Of a stretch of 64,000 nt of DNA, positions 24,878-33,497 are shown in pieces. The first letter of the stretch is position 1. Each line of letters opens with the position of its first letter. The notes below the pieces were generated by a model. The model made no database searches and was not told the DNA's origin. It was given only the letters and a program-made list of their open reading frames with translations. The DNA comes from Bradyrhizobium sp. DOA9 (GTDB lineage Bacteria; Pseudomonadota; Alphaproteobacteria; Rhizobiales; Xanthobacteraceae): the NCBI RefSeq assembly GCF_000617845.2, contig NZ_DF820425.1:3399725-3463724 (forward strand), given 5' to 3'. Position numbers and translations under genes: made by a program.

Positions 24878-25750
24878 TCACCCCCGCTTCGCCCGGTCCT
24901 TCTCGTTCTGCGCCATGATGCTCTCGCGCGCGGTCTTCCAGTCGTCGTCGCTCCAGTCGCGGAGCTGGTAGAAGTTCCCGCCCATCGCGAGCGCCTGCGC
25001 GCCGTCCATGGCGATGGTCTCGCCATTGATCCAGTCACAGCCGCCGGAGATCAGGAACACCGCGACGTTCTGCAGCTCCTCCATGGTGCCGACGCGGCCC
25101 ATCGGGTTCATAGCCTTGGTGCGCGCGCCGGCCTCGTCGCCCGGCTTGATGCGCTTGCTCATGCCCTCGGTCGGGATCTCGCCCGGTGCGATGGTGTTGA
25201 GGCGGATGCCGTGTCGGCCCCATTCGGTGGCAAGCGACATCGTCATGGCGTGGATCGCCGATTTGCTCATTGCCGACGGCACCACGTAAGGCGAGCCGTT
25301 GCGCACCCAGGTCGTGGTGATCGAGACGACGTTGCCGGGCTGCTTCAACGCGATCCAGCGCTTGCCGACTGCATGTGTCACGTAGAACGTGCCGTGCATG
25401 ACGATGTTGGCGACCGCATCGAAGCCGCGCGGCGACAGCTCCTCGGTCCGCGAGATGAAATTGCCCGCGGCATTGTTGATGAGATCGGTGAGGGGACCAT
25501 CGCGGAAGATGGTCTCGATCATCTCCTCGACCGCGAGCGCGTTGCGGATGTCGACGCCGTGGCTGGTGACGCGGCCGCCGTGGAGATCCATCAGCTCGGT
25601 CGCGGTCTCGTCGCACACGATCTTGCGCCGGCCGCAAATGTGCACCTCGGCGCCGAGCTGGAGAAAGCGCGCCGCCATCGACTTGCCGAGACCGGTGCCG
25701 CCGCCGGTCACGAGAATGCGCCGGCCGGCCAGAAGATTTTCCTTGAACAT
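24878..25750 (-). CDS. SDR resembling 2,4-dienoyl-CoA reductase
   Basis: The 290-residue SDR has TGGGTGLGKSMA, NNAAGNF (residues 92-98) and the region TTTWVRNGSPYVVPSAMSK followed by SLATEWGRHGIRLN. VVPSA..K, the tryptophan-glycine block and the FL.S..WING end resemble mitochondrial 2,4-dienoyl-CoA reductase as I recall it. The classical YxxxK tyrosine is absent, which is normal for that branch. The position of the dienoyl reductase tyrosine appears to be Trp148 here, with Tyr155 and Lys163 nearby. It is divergent from a crotonase with dienoyl-CoA isomerase features, so both may handle unsaturated acyl-CoA. Confidence 0.85.
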   Translation of the reverse strand: MFKENLLAGRRILVTGGGTGLGKSMAARFLQLGAEVHICGRRKIVCDETATELMDLHGGRVTSHGVDIRNALAVEEMIETIFRDGPLTDLINNAAGNFISRTEELSPRGFDAVANIVMHGTFYVTHAVGKRWIALKQPGNVVSITTTWVRNGSPYVVPSAMSKSAIHAMTMSLATEWGRHGIRLNTIAPGEIPTEGMSKRIKPGDEAGARTKAMNPMGRVGTMEELQNVAVFLISGGCDWINGETIAMDGAQALAMGGNFYQLRDWSDDDWKTARESIMAQNEKDRAKRG

Positions 25751-25866
25751 GGCTGTTTCCCCCGTAGGGATTGTCAGTTAATTGGTCGATTGACTAAATC
25801 CGGCCGCCGGCGTCCTGTAAAGCGGCACTGAACAAGAACAGGCAAGAACTAAGGGAGAATTCGTCC

Positions 25867-26676
25867 ATGGACGATCGCGTCTCGATCTCGATCTCGGAAG
25901 GCGTCGCCGACGTGCGCCTGGTGCGCGCCGACAAGATGAACGCGCTGGATCAGCCGATGTTCGAGGCGCTCGTCGCCGCAACCGACCGGCTTGCGAAGGA
26001 GAAAGGCGTGCGTGCCGTCGTGCTCTCGGGCGAAGGCCGTGCCTTCTGCGCCGGGCTGGACATGGGGCGTTTTGCCGCCATGAAGGAGAAGGGCGGCAAC
26101 GGAATTCCGGGCGGCGAAAATCGCGATCTCACGGTGCGCACCTATGGCAAGGCCAACTTCGCGCAACAGGCGGTGTGGGGCTGGCGCCAGCTACCGATGC
26201 CCGTGATCGCGGCCGTGCACGGCGTCGCCTTCGGCGGCGGCTTCCAGCTCTCGCTCGGCGCCGACATGCGCTTTCTCAGCGCGGATGCGCGGATGTCGAT
26301 CATGGAGATCAAATGGGGCCTCGTCCCCGACATGGCGGGCACGCCGATCCTGGCCTCGCTGGTGCGCGACGACATCCTGCGCGATCTCACCTACACGGGG
26401 CGCATCTTCTCCGCGCAGGAGGCGATGGCCTACGGCCTCGCCACGCGCATTTGCGACGATCCGCGCGCTGCGGCGCTGGAGGTCGCGCGCGAGATCGCAG
26501 AGAAGAGCCCCGATGCGATCCGCGCGGCCAAGCGGATGCTGAACAATCTCTCGGTCGATCCGGGCCCGGCACTGCTCGCCGAATCCGTCGAGCAGCAGAA
26601 GCTGATCGGCAGCCCGAACCAGACCGAAGCCGTGCGCGCCAACCTGGAGAAGCGCGCGCCGAAGTTCGCGGATTGA
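25867..26676 (+). CDS. Crotonase family protein, dienoyl-CoA isomerase-like
   Basis: The 269-residue crotonase has the oxyanion segments GRAFCAGLDMGRF and HGVAFGGGFQLSLGAD. The first hydratase glutamate is Gln, the second is kept (SIMEIKWGL), and an aspartate follows in LVPDMAGT. The Glu plus Asp pair is the pattern of delta3,5-delta2,4-dienoyl-CoA isomerases, except that their first acid is Gln here. It is divergent from the dienoyl-CoA reductase-like SDR, which supports a role in unsaturated acyl-CoA breakdown. GGGAGAA lies just upstream of the ATG at 25867. Confidence 0.85.
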   Translation: MDDRVSISISEGVADVRLVRADKMNALDQPMFEALVAATDRLAKEKGVRAVVLSGEGRAFCAGLDMGRFAAMKEKGGNGIPGGENRDLTVRTYGKANFAQQAVWGWRQLPMPVIAAVHGVAFGGGFQLSLGADMRFLSADARMSIMEIKWGLVPDMAGTPILASLVRDDILRDLTYTGRIFSAQEAMAYGLATRICDDPRAAALEVAREIAEKSPDAIRAAKRMLNNLSVDPGPALLAESVEQQKLIGSPNQTEAVRANLEKRAPKFAD

Positions 26677-26684
26677 CGTTCTCC

Positions 26685-26802
26685 GTCATGGCCGGGCGAA
26701 AGCGCGAAGCGCGTCTTCGCGCTAGATGTCCCGGCCATCCACGTTCTTGATCTCGGCGATGAAGAAGAACGTGGATCCCCGGGACAAGCCCGGTGATGAC
26801 GA
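26685..26802. repeat. Palindromic intergenic repeat, family E
   Basis: GTCATGGCCGGG and CCCGGCCAT bracket an inner hairpin AGCGCGAAGCGCG...CGCGCT, and a second half contains GAACGTGGATCCCCGGGACA with GCCCGGTGATGAC. The two halves share GTGGATCCCCGGGA-like parts. It lies between tandem plus-strand genes. Confidence 0.65.
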
Positions 26803-26843
26803 CCCACTAGCTCCCTCGATAGCCAATAAAGAAAAACAATAAA

Positions 26844-28388
26844 ATGAACGAAACCTCCCCCTTCCTCGGCATCGTCTCCGCCGACCGCCGCCGTTCCCAC
26901 GCCGAGGTCACCGACCGCGCCGACCGTATCGCCACCGGCCTCGCCAAGATCGGCGTTCGCCAGGGCGACAGCGTCTGCATGCTGATGCGCAACGACATCG
27001 CCTTCCTCGAGGCCGCCTACGCCGCGATGCGGCTGGGGGCCTATGGCGTGCCGATCAACTGGCACTTCAAGCCGGAGGAGATCACCTACATCCTGAAGGA
27101 TTCCGGCACCGCCGTCCTGATCGCCCATGCCGACATGCTGCATGCCCTGCGCGATGCGATCCCTGCGGGCGTCACTGTAATCAGCGTGCCGACGCCGCCG
27201 GAAATCCGCGCCACCTACAAGATCGATCCGGATCATCTGACGACGCCGGACCTCGCGATCGACTTCGAAGCCTGGCTCGCGCAACACCCGCCCTATGACG
27301 GCCCGATCGTGCCGCAGCCGATGAACATGATCTACACCTCGGGCACGACCGGCCATCCCAAGGGCGTTCGCCGCAATGCGCCGACGCCGGAGCAGCAGGC
27401 CGCCGGCGAGCGCATGCGGGCGATGATCTACGGCCTCAAGCCCGGCGCCCGCGCGCTGCTGCCGGGACCGCTCTATCATTCCGCGCCGAACTCGTTCGGC
27501 ATCCGCGCCGGCAAGCTCGGCGGGGTGCTGGTGCTGATGCCGCGCTTCGAGGCGGAGGAATTTTTGCAGGCGATCGAGCGCTACAAAATCGACACCATCT
27601 TCATGGTGCCGACCATGTTCATCCGCCTGATGAAGCTGCCCGAGGAGGTGCGCATGAAATACGACGTCTCCTCGCTCCGCCACGTCATCCACGCCGCCGC
27701 GCCATGCCCGGCCGACGTCAAGCGCGCCATGATCGAATGGTGGGGGCCGGTGATCTACGAGTTCTACGGCTCGACCGAATCCAGCGCCGTGACCTTCGCG
27801 ACCTCCGAGGATGCGCTGAAGAAGCCCGGCACCGTCGGCAAGATCTCGCCCGGCGCCGAACTGCGCTTCATCGGCGAGGACGGCCGCGTGCTCGGCGTCG
27901 GCGAGATCGGCGAGATCTATTCCCGCATGGCCGAGATGGCCGATTTCACCTATCACAACAAGCCGGAGAAGCGCGCCGAGATCGACCGCGACGGCTTCAT
28001 CACCTCCGGCGACGTCGGCTATATCGATGAAGACGGCTACGTCTTCATCTGCGACCGCAAGCGCGACATGGTGATATCAGGCGGCGTCAACATCTATCCG
28101 GCCGAAATCGAATCCGTGCTGCACGCGCTATCAGGCGTGCATGATTGCGCCGTGTTCGGCATTCCCGATGCCGAGTTCGGCGAAGCGCTGATGGCGGTGG
28201 TGGAGCCGCAACCCGGCGTCGCGCTCGATGCCGCCGATGTCCGCGCAAGGCTGAAGGCGCATCTGGCCGACTACAAGGTGCCCAAGCACATCGAGATCCG
28301 CAGCGGCCTGCCGCGCGAAGATTCCGGCAAGATCTTCAAGCGCCGCCTGCGCGATCCCTATTGGGAGCAGGCGGGGAGGAAGATCTAG
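26844..28388 (+). CDS. Acyl-CoA synthetase (ANL superfamily)
   Basis: The 514-residue enzyme has YTSGTTGHPKGVRRN, FYGSTESSAVTF, GYVFICDRKRDMVISGGVNI and the catalytic lysine in EDSGKIFKRRLRDPY. These are the ANL core motifs in order. It would activate a fatty or other carboxylic acid to a CoA ester. The ribosome site is weak: AATAAAGAAAAACAATAAA precedes the ATG at 26844. It is cotranscribable with the crotonase upstream across repeat E. The vapBC pair starts 92 bases after its stop and is likely separate. Confidence 0.92.
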   Translation: MNETSPFLGIVSADRRRSHAEVTDRADRIATGLAKIGVRQGDSVCMLMRNDIAFLEAAYAAMRLGAYGVPINWHFKPEEITYILKDSGTAVLIAHADMLHALRDAIPAGVTVISVPTPPEIRATYKIDPDHLTTPDLAIDFEAWLAQHPPYDGPIVPQPMNMIYTSGTTGHPKGVRRNAPTPEQQAAGERMRAMIYGLKPGARALLPGPLYHSAPNSFGIRAGKLGGVLVLMPRFEAEEFLQAIERYKIDTIFMVPTMFIRLMKLPEEVRMKYDVSSLRHVIHAAAPCPADVKRAMIEWWGPVIYEFYGSTESSAVTFATSEDALKKPGTVGKISPGAELRFIGEDGRVLGVGEIGEIYSRMAEMADFTYHNKPEKRAEIDRDGFITSGDVGYIDEDGYVFICDRKRDMVISGGVNIYPAEIESVLHALSGVHDCAVFGIPDAEFGEALMAVVEPQPGVALDAADVRARLKAHLADYKVPKHIEIRSGLPREDSGKIFKRRLRDPYWEQAGRKI

Positions 28389-28426
28389 CGATCGCGCCGT
28401 CGGACGTCGTGGGCCCCTGCCGGCTA

Positions 28427-28463
28427 TTGCTTTGTCCATACGATGTCCTATATTTGTCCATAC
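28427..28463 (+). promoter_or_regulatory. Candidate vapBC promoter and antitoxin operator
   Basis: TTTGTCCATAC occurs twice, at 28431-28441 and 28453-28463, exactly 22 bases apart, about two helical turns. A possible promoter, TTGCTT (28427-28432) and TATATT (28449-28454) with a 16-base spacer, is interleaved with the repeats. VapBC complexes bind such sites next to their own promoter; binding here is inferred. Confidence 0.45.
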
Positions 28464-28480
28464 AGTTGCCGAGGTGGAGC

Positions 28481-28723
28481 ATGTCGACATTCAGCGTCCG
28501 CGATCCCCGCGTGGCCCGCCTTGCCAGGAAGCTCGCAAGGCTAAGGGGGAGCACGATGACGGAAGCAGTCATTACGGCGCTCGAAAACGATCTGAAGCGC
28601 GAGCGTGACAGCATGCCTTTGGCTGACCGGTACGCGGAAATCGCTGCCGATCTCGCGGCGAAGGCCGGTCCCAATGGGCGCGAGGTGACCAAGGACGACA
28701 TCGACGCGATGTGGGGTCAATAG
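28481..28723 (+). CDS. vapB: Antitoxin, VapB family (Rv0623-like)
   Basis: The 80-residue protein starts STFSVRDPRVARLARKLARL and has the ribbon-helix-helix-like DNA-binding N-terminus of the VapB/Rv0623 group, with a C-terminal tail that should wrap the toxin. The start at 28481 has GAGGTGGAGC upstream. The end overlaps the toxin start by one base (TAGTG). Antitoxins of this type repress their own promoter with the toxin; direct repeats upstream fit that. Confidence 0.87.
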   Translation: MSTFSVRDPRVARLARKLARLRGSTMTEAVITALENDLKRERDSMPLADRYAEIAADLAAKAGPNGREVTKDDIDAMWGQ

Positions 28724-29136
28724 TGTTCATCGACTCGTCCGTTTTCGTTGCCATCCTGGCGAACGAGCCCGAGGCGCGCGAATTCGCTGAGGCGATAGAA
28801 CGGGCCGGCGATTGCTCCACGTGCGGCATCGCCCGTCTCGAGACGGTCATTACGGTTTCGACCAAGCTCGACCTTGCGCCGTCCGATGTCGATGCGGCTT
28901 TCGACCGCCTGCTCGAAGAGCGCGGCATCGGTGTCGTCGCCATTACGGACGATGTCGCCCGTGAGGCCGTTGCCGCGTTCGCGCAATACGGCAAGGGCAG
29001 GGGGCATCCCGCGCGGCTCAACCTCGGAGATTGCCTGATTTACGCGTGTGCAAAGCTCAATCGCGAGCCGCTGCTCTACAAGGGCTCCGATTTCGCCAAG
29101 ACCGACATCAGGCAGGCGTCGAAACGCAGCCGATAG
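28723..29136 (+). CDS. vapC: VapC-type PIN-domain ribonuclease toxin
   Basis: The 137-residue PIN protein keeps all four acidic active-site residues: Asp4 in MFIDSS, Glu40 in RLET, Asp103 in LGDCLIYA and Asp123 in GSDFAKTD. VapC toxins cut tRNA or rRNA when the antitoxin is lost. I chose GTG 28723, which overlaps the vapB stop and gives the standard VapC start; GTG 28711 is in frame and adds four residues. No mutation in the active site is seen, so the toxin is probably functional. The pair lies in chromosomal lipid genes, with no mobile element nearby. Confidence 0.9.
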   Translation: MFIDSSVFVAILANEPEAREFAEAIERAGDCSTCGIARLETVITVSTKLDLAPSDVDAAFDRLLEERGIGVVAITDDVAREAVAAFAQYGKGRGHPARLNLGDCLIYACAKLNREPLLYKGSDFAKTDIRQASKRSR

Positions 29137-29265
29137 ACCGGGGCAAGCGCTGTTTGCCAAACCGCGCGTCCGGAACCGGCATGGTCGAGAGCCGATACCG
29201 TCGCGGTCTTCGCAGCGACAATTTTCTCACCTATATAAAGCCGAGACCATCGATCGGATCATCCC

Positions 29266-29670
29266 ATGGCCCCCGTTTCCATCCTGCTCAACATCCTCTG
29301 GATCCTCATCGGCGGCGCCTGGATGGCTTTCGGCTGGCTGATCGCCGCGATTGTCATGGCGATCACCATCATCGGCCTGCCTTGGGCGCGGGCAGCGTTC
29401 AACATCGCCGTCTACACGCTGCTGCCGTTCGGCTCGCGTGCCGTCAACCGCTACGACGTGACCGGCGTCGAGGACATCGGCACCGGCCCGCTCGGGGTGA
29501 TCGGCAACATCGTCTGGTTCGTGCTCGCCGGCTGGTGGCTGGCGCTCGGCCATCTCCTGACCGCTCTCGTACTCGCCGTCACCATCATCGGCATCCCCTT
29601 CGCCTGGGCGCACCTCAAGCTCGCCGGCATCGCGCTCTGGCCGATCGGCAAGGTGATCGTGCCGGCATAG
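29266..29670 (+). CDS. yccF: YccF domain-containing inner-membrane protein
   Basis: This 134-residue protein has the two YccF repeats: NILWILIGGAWMAFGWL with AITIIGLPWARAAFNI, then NIVWFVLAGWWLALGHL with VTIIGIPFAWAHLKLA. Each repeat has two membrane helices. The family function is unknown; it is found widely in inner membranes. A possible promoter element CTATATAAAG lies about 35 bases upstream of the ATG at 29266. It stands alone in the 129-base gap after vapC. Confidence 0.9.
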   Translation: MAPVSILLNILWILIGGAWMAFGWLIAAIVMAITIIGLPWARAAFNIAVYTLLPFGSRAVNRYDVTGVEDIGTGPLGVIGNIVWFVLAGWWLALGHLLTALVLAVTIIGIPFAWAHLKLAGIALWPIGKVIVPA

Positions 29671-29746
29671 CTGGCAGCCGTAGGATGGATAGAGCGCCAG
29701 CGAAACCCATCGGTTCGTCCGCCGCTCACCAAGGTTGACGAACACG

Positions 29747-30049
29747 ATGCGCTTGATTTTGCACCTGCTCGGCGGATTGATCTGCGCGCTGAGCGTGATT
29801 GCAATAAGTGTTGTTAGTCGCGGAACAGTTGAGCCCGTTTTCACAGCCGTTTGGACGCCAGCAACCTGGCTGGTTCGTCTGTCGAACGTGCTATGTCCAC
29901 CAATGGGCGTCAGGTGCGTCCTGGGGTCGGTCAGCCAAGGCGCGCATCACCTTTGGTTCGGGCTCTGCCTCCTTGGCTTCTGGTGGATTGTAATGTCGTT
30001 CGCGATCTGGCCGCTCGTCCGCCGACGTCGACCGTCTTCAGAACCTTAG
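29747..30049 (+). CDS. Hypothetical small membrane protein
   Basis: About 100 residues from ATG 29747, which has AAGG 12 bases upstream; TTG 29735 is in frame. Two or three hydrophobic stretches are seen: LILHLLGGLICALSVIAISV near the start and HHLWFGLCLLGFWWIVMSFA near the end, followed by a basic tail. I do not recognise a family. Its stop overlaps that of the convergent gene by three to four bases. Codon use is less GC-biased than nearby genes, so coding status is only moderately sure. Confidence 0.5.
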   Translation: MRLILHLLGGLICALSVIAISVVSRGTVEPVFTAVWTPATWLVRLSNVLCPPMGVRCVLGSVSQGAHHLWFGLCLLGFWWIVMSFAIWPLVRRRRPSSEP

Positions 30050-30324
30050 CTCGTAGGATGCGGCCTATTCGTTCTTGATCGCAGGAAAACAGCGCCTGCA
30101 AAACCAACCAAGAGGCATATTGCAAGCGTATAGCCGGCTGGATTCGTGAAACCCAGCCGATCGGCAAGGACGGTGAGGGCGACGGATATGATCACCTGCG
30201 CGATCCAGATGCGCCACGCGGCTTCTATCGCTTGCTCAAAGGTCGTCCGACGCAGATAGAGCACGCCCCATGAAGGTGCCAACAAGACGACCAGCAGAAC
30301 GACGATCAAGACCGCCGCAAACAT
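30046..30324 (-). CDS. Hypothetical small membrane protein
   Basis: A 92-residue protein with a strongly hydrophobic start (MFAAVLIVVLLVVLLAPSWG), then IAQVIISVALTVLADRLG and LAICLLVGFAGAVFL, so three membrane helices. The C-terminus is basic and charged. I know no family for it. It ends 4 bases into the convergent small membrane gene, and 305 bases without a gene lie upstream of its start. The hydrophobic pattern supports coding, but nothing else does. Confidence 0.5.
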   Translation of the reverse strand: MFAAVLIVVLLVVLLAPSWGVLYLRRTTFEQAIEAAWRIWIAQVIISVALTVLADRLGFTNPAGYTLAICLLVGFAGAVFLRSRTNRPHPTS

Positions 30325-30629
30325 TGTTGCCTACTCCGCCTGCCGACAAGCGAGACCCGGAGGGCTGTCTTGGCGCCAGGATCTCCACAATGCAAGCGTT
30401 GCTTGTGCGCACTTGAATAGCTGGACCACTGCGCAGCGAAGGCTGGGATGCTCCGGCATCATCTGTGGTCACCCCGCGTGCGGACCCAGGGGGCCAGCGC
30501 GTCCGGGACGCGAACGCGGCCAGCAGTTTGAGTTTGCACCGCTCCCAACTTCATCTTGCACTGCGGCAGAAAAATATCGCACACTCCGCCGGACCGGGCC
30601 GCCAAAGGCGCGGAGCAGGGGAGCGAGCC
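30325..30629. other. Gene-free stretch upstream of ppc
   Basis: I see no gene, repeat or clear hairpin here. The last 100 bases contain TTGCACTGCGGCAGAAAAAT followed by ATCG, the most AT-rich part, which could hold the ppc promoter, but no convincing -35/-10 pair is visible. GGAGCAGGGGAGCGAG at its end supplies the ppc ribosome site. Confidence 0.5.
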
Positions 30630-33428
30630 ATGTCCCTCCAGACCGTACCATCCGACGCCAGCGAGCAACGCCCCAACCGGCCTGAGGATGTCCAGGCAAT
30701 GGAGGCCGATGCCCGGCTGCGGGACGACATCCGCCTGCTCGGGCGCATTCTCGGCGACACCGTGCGCGACCAGGAGGGGGCCGATGTGTTCGACCTGGTC
30801 GAGCGCATCCGCCAGACCTCGATCCGGTTCCACCGCGACGAGGATCGGCTCGCCCGCCGCGAGCTCGAGCAGATCCTCGACAGCATGTCGACCTCCGAGA
30901 CGGTGCGGATCGTCCGCGCCTTCAGCTATTTCTCGCACCTTGCCAACATTGCCGAGGACCAGAACAACATCCGCCAGATGCGCGCGCGCAGCGCCGCAAA
31001 GAACGGCGGCTCCGGCATGCTGGCGGAGACGCTGGGGCACGCCAAGGCGGCGGGCATCGGTCCCGACCAGCTCCGCAATTTCTTCAAGACCGCGCTGGTC
31101 AGCCCGGTGCTGACCGCGCACCCGACCGAGGTCCGCCGCAAGAGCACCATGGACCGCGAGATGGAGATCGCAGCCCTGCTCGACCGCCGCGAGCGCGTCG
31201 CCCTGACCGCGGAGGAGCTTGAAGCCGGCGACGAGCAGCTCCGCCGCGAGGTGCTGACGCTGTGGCAGACCAATCTGCTCCGCCGCACCAAGCTCACGGT
31301 TCTGGACGAGGTCGCCAACGGTCTGTCGTTCTACGACTACACCTTCCTGCGCGAGGTGCCGCGGCTCGTCAACGCGCTGGAGGACCGGCTGGAGCAGGGC
31401 GGCGAGCAGGCCGCCGGCGAGCTTGCCTCGTTCCTGCGCATGGGCAGCTGGATCGGCGGCGACCGCGACGGCAATCCCTTCGTCACCGCCGACGTCATGC
31501 GCGGCACGCTGCGGCTGCAGTCGAGCCGGGTGATGCAGTTCTATCTGAACGAGCTACACGTGCTCGGCGCCGAGCTGTCGATCGCGGCCCATCTCGCCGA
31601 CGTCTCCGAGGAGCTGCGAACCCTTGCGGAGCGCTCGCCGGACACCTCGCCGCACCGGAGCGGCGAGCCCTATCGTCTCGCGGTCTCAGGCATCTATGCC
31701 CGTCTCACCGCGACGGCTGAAAAGCTCGAGGTCGAGATCACGCGCCGGCCGGTCGGCAAGGCGGCGCCCTACGAGAGCGTCAGGGATTTGCAGGCCGATC
31801 TCGACGTGCTGCACCGCTCGCTGATCTCCAACAATGCCCGCGTCATCGCCCGCGGCCGGCTGCGGCTGCTCCGCCGCGCGGTGGACTGCTTCGGCTTTCA
31901 CCTCGCCCGGCTCGACATCCGTCAGAATTCGGCGGTGCACGAGCGCACCATCGCCGAGCTGATGGACGCCGCCAACCCCGGCATGTCCTATCTCGCGCTC
32001 GGCGAGGAGGCCCGCATCTCGCTGCTGACCAACGAGCTGCGCTCGACGCGCGCGCTGGTCTCGCCCTTCGTCAAATACAGCGACGAGACCATGGGCGAGC
32101 TCAACGTGTTCCATGCCGCCGCGGAAGCGCATGCGAAATTCGGCTCGGACGCCATTCCACAATGCATCATCTCGATGTGCAAGGGCATGTCCGACATGCT
32201 CGAGGTCGCCGTGCTCCTGAAGGAGGTCGGCCTCGTCCACCCCTCCGGGCGCAGCGCCATCAACATCGTGCCGCTGTTCGAGACCATCGAGGATCTACAG
32301 GCCTCATCCGGCATCATGGACCGCATGCTGTCGCTGCACGATTATCGCCGCCTCGTCGACAGCCGCGGCAGCGTCCAGGAGGTCATGCTGGGCTATTCCG
32401 ACAGCAACAAGGACGGCGGCTTCGTCACCTCGGGCTGGGAGCTCTACAAGGCCGAGATCGGCCTCGTCGAAGTGTTCGAGCGCCATCACGTGCGCTTACG
32501 CCTGTTCCACGGCCGCGGCGGCTCGGTCGGGCGCGGCGGCGGGCCGAGCTATGACGCCATCATCGCCCAGCCCGGCGGCGCCGTGAACGGCCAGATCCGC
32601 ATCACCGAGCAGGGCGAGATCATCTCGTCGAAATATTCCAACGCCGAAGTCGGCCGCAACAATCTGGAGATTCTCGCGGCCGCGACGCTGGAGGCGAGCC
32701 TCCTGCATCCGCGCCAGAGCGCGCCGCGCCGCGAATATCTGACCGCGATGGACGAATTGTCGAACCTCGCCTTCAAGGCCTATCGCGGCCTCGTCTACGA
32801 GACCGAGGGCTTCGTGGATTATTTCTGGTCGTCCACCGTCATCAACGAGATCGCCACGCTCAACATCGGCAGCCGTCCGGCCTCGCGCAAGAAGACCCGC
32901 GCGATCGAGGACCTCCGCGCCATCCCCTGGGTGTTCTCCTGGGCGCAATGCCGCCTGATGCTGCCGGGCTGGTACGGTTTTGGCAGTGCGGTCGAGCAGT
33001 GGATCGCGGAGCACCCCGACAAGGGCATGCCCTTCCTGAAAGAGCTCTACCAGGAATGGCCGTTCTTCCGCATGCTGCTGTCGAACATGGACATGGTGCT
33101 GGCCAAGAGCTCGATCGCGATCGCCTCGCGTTATGCCGAGCTCGTGCCGGACGAGGCCTTGCGCGAAAAAATCTTCGGCCGCATCCGCCGCGAATGGCAT
33201 TCCTGCATCGAGACGCTGCTCGATATCATGGGCCAGGACCGGCTACTCCAGGGCAATCCGCTGCTGGAGCGCTCCGTGCGCCACCGCTTTCCCTATCTCG
33301 ATCCGCTCAACCACGTGCAGGTCGAGCTCTTGAGAGAGCACCGCGCGCAAAACCCCGACGAGCAGGTGCTGCGCGGGATCCAGCTGACGATCAACGGCAT
33401 CTCGGCGGGGTTGCGGAATACGGGGTAG
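30630..33428 (+). CDS. ppc: Phosphoenolpyruvate carboxylase
   Basis: The 932-residue enzyme makes oxaloacetate from phosphoenolpyruvate and bicarbonate, refilling the citric acid cycle. Signature blocks are all present: [12 protein letters not shown] with the catalytic His164, [52 protein letters not shown], and the C-terminal [13 protein letters not shown] that ends in the conserved glycine-rich tail. Length suits the bacterial type. I chose ATG 30630 because GGGGAGCGAG lies upstream and the family N-terminus begins near there; the in-frame ATG/GTG at 30465 extends into non-conserved sequence. It is monocistronic, with a small repeat after the stop. Confidence 0.97.
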   Translation: MSLQTVPSDASEQRPNRPEDVQAMEADARLRDDIRLLGRILGDTVRDQEGADVFDLVERIRQTSIRFHRDEDRLARRELEQILDSMSTSETVRIVRAFSYFSHLANIAEDQNNIRQMRARSAAKNGGSGMLAETLGHAKAAGIGPDQLRNFFKTALVSPVLTAHPTEVRRKSTMDREMEIAALLDRRERVALTAEELEAGDEQLRREVLTLWQTNLLRRTKLTVLDEVANGLSFYDYTFLREVPRLVNALEDRLEQGGEQAAGELASFLRMGSWIGGDRDGNPFVTADVMRGTLRLQSSRVMQFYLNELHVLGAELSIAAHLADVSEELRTLAERSPDTSPHRSGEPYRLAVSGIYARLTATAEKLEVEITRRPVGKAAPYESVRDLQADLDVLHRSLISNNARVIARGRLRLLRRAVDCFGFHLARLDIRQNSAVHERTIAELMDAANPGMSYLALGEEARISLLTNELRSTRALVSPFVKYSDETMGELNVFHAAAEAHAKFGSDAIPQCIISMCKGMSDMLEVAVLLKEVGLVHPSGRSAINIVPLFETIEDLQASSGIMDRMLSLHDYRRLVDSRGSVQEVMLGYSDSNKDGGFVTSGWELYKAEIGLVEVFERHHVRLRLFHGRGGSVGRGGGPSYDAIIAQPGGAVNGQIRITEQGEIISSKYSNAEVGRNNLEILAAATLEASLLHPRQSAPRREYLTAMDELSNLAFKAYRGLVYETEGFVDYFWSSTVINEIATLNIGSRPASRKKTRAIEDLRAIPWVFSWAQCRLMLPGWYGFGSAVEQWIAEHPDKGMPFLKELYQEWPFFRMLLSNMDMVLAKSSIAIASRYAELVPDEALREKIFGRIRREWHSCIETLLDIMGQDRLLQGNPLLERSVRHRFPYLDPLNHVQVELLREHRAQNPDEQVLRGIQLTINGISAGLRNTG

Positions 33429-33430
33429 GG

Positions 33431-33493
33431 GCGAGTTGCGAATGGCGAGTAGCGAATAGAGAGCCCATTCGCCATTCGCCACGCACCATTCGC
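33431..33493. repeat. Palindromic intergenic repeat, family D (copy D1)
   Basis: GCGAGTTGCGAATGGCGAGT and GCGAATAGAGAG are followed by CCCATTCGCCATTCGCCACG and CACCATTCGC, forming several overlapping inverted repeats of GCGAATGG. It lies between the convergent ppc and SDR genes. A longer copy is at 49063-49138. Confidence 0.8.
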
Positions 33494-33497
33494 GCAA

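Noticed and set aside
30465..30629. N-terminal extension of PEP carboxylase
   Set aside because: The in-frame extension is not like the family, and a good ribosome site precedes ATG 30630.
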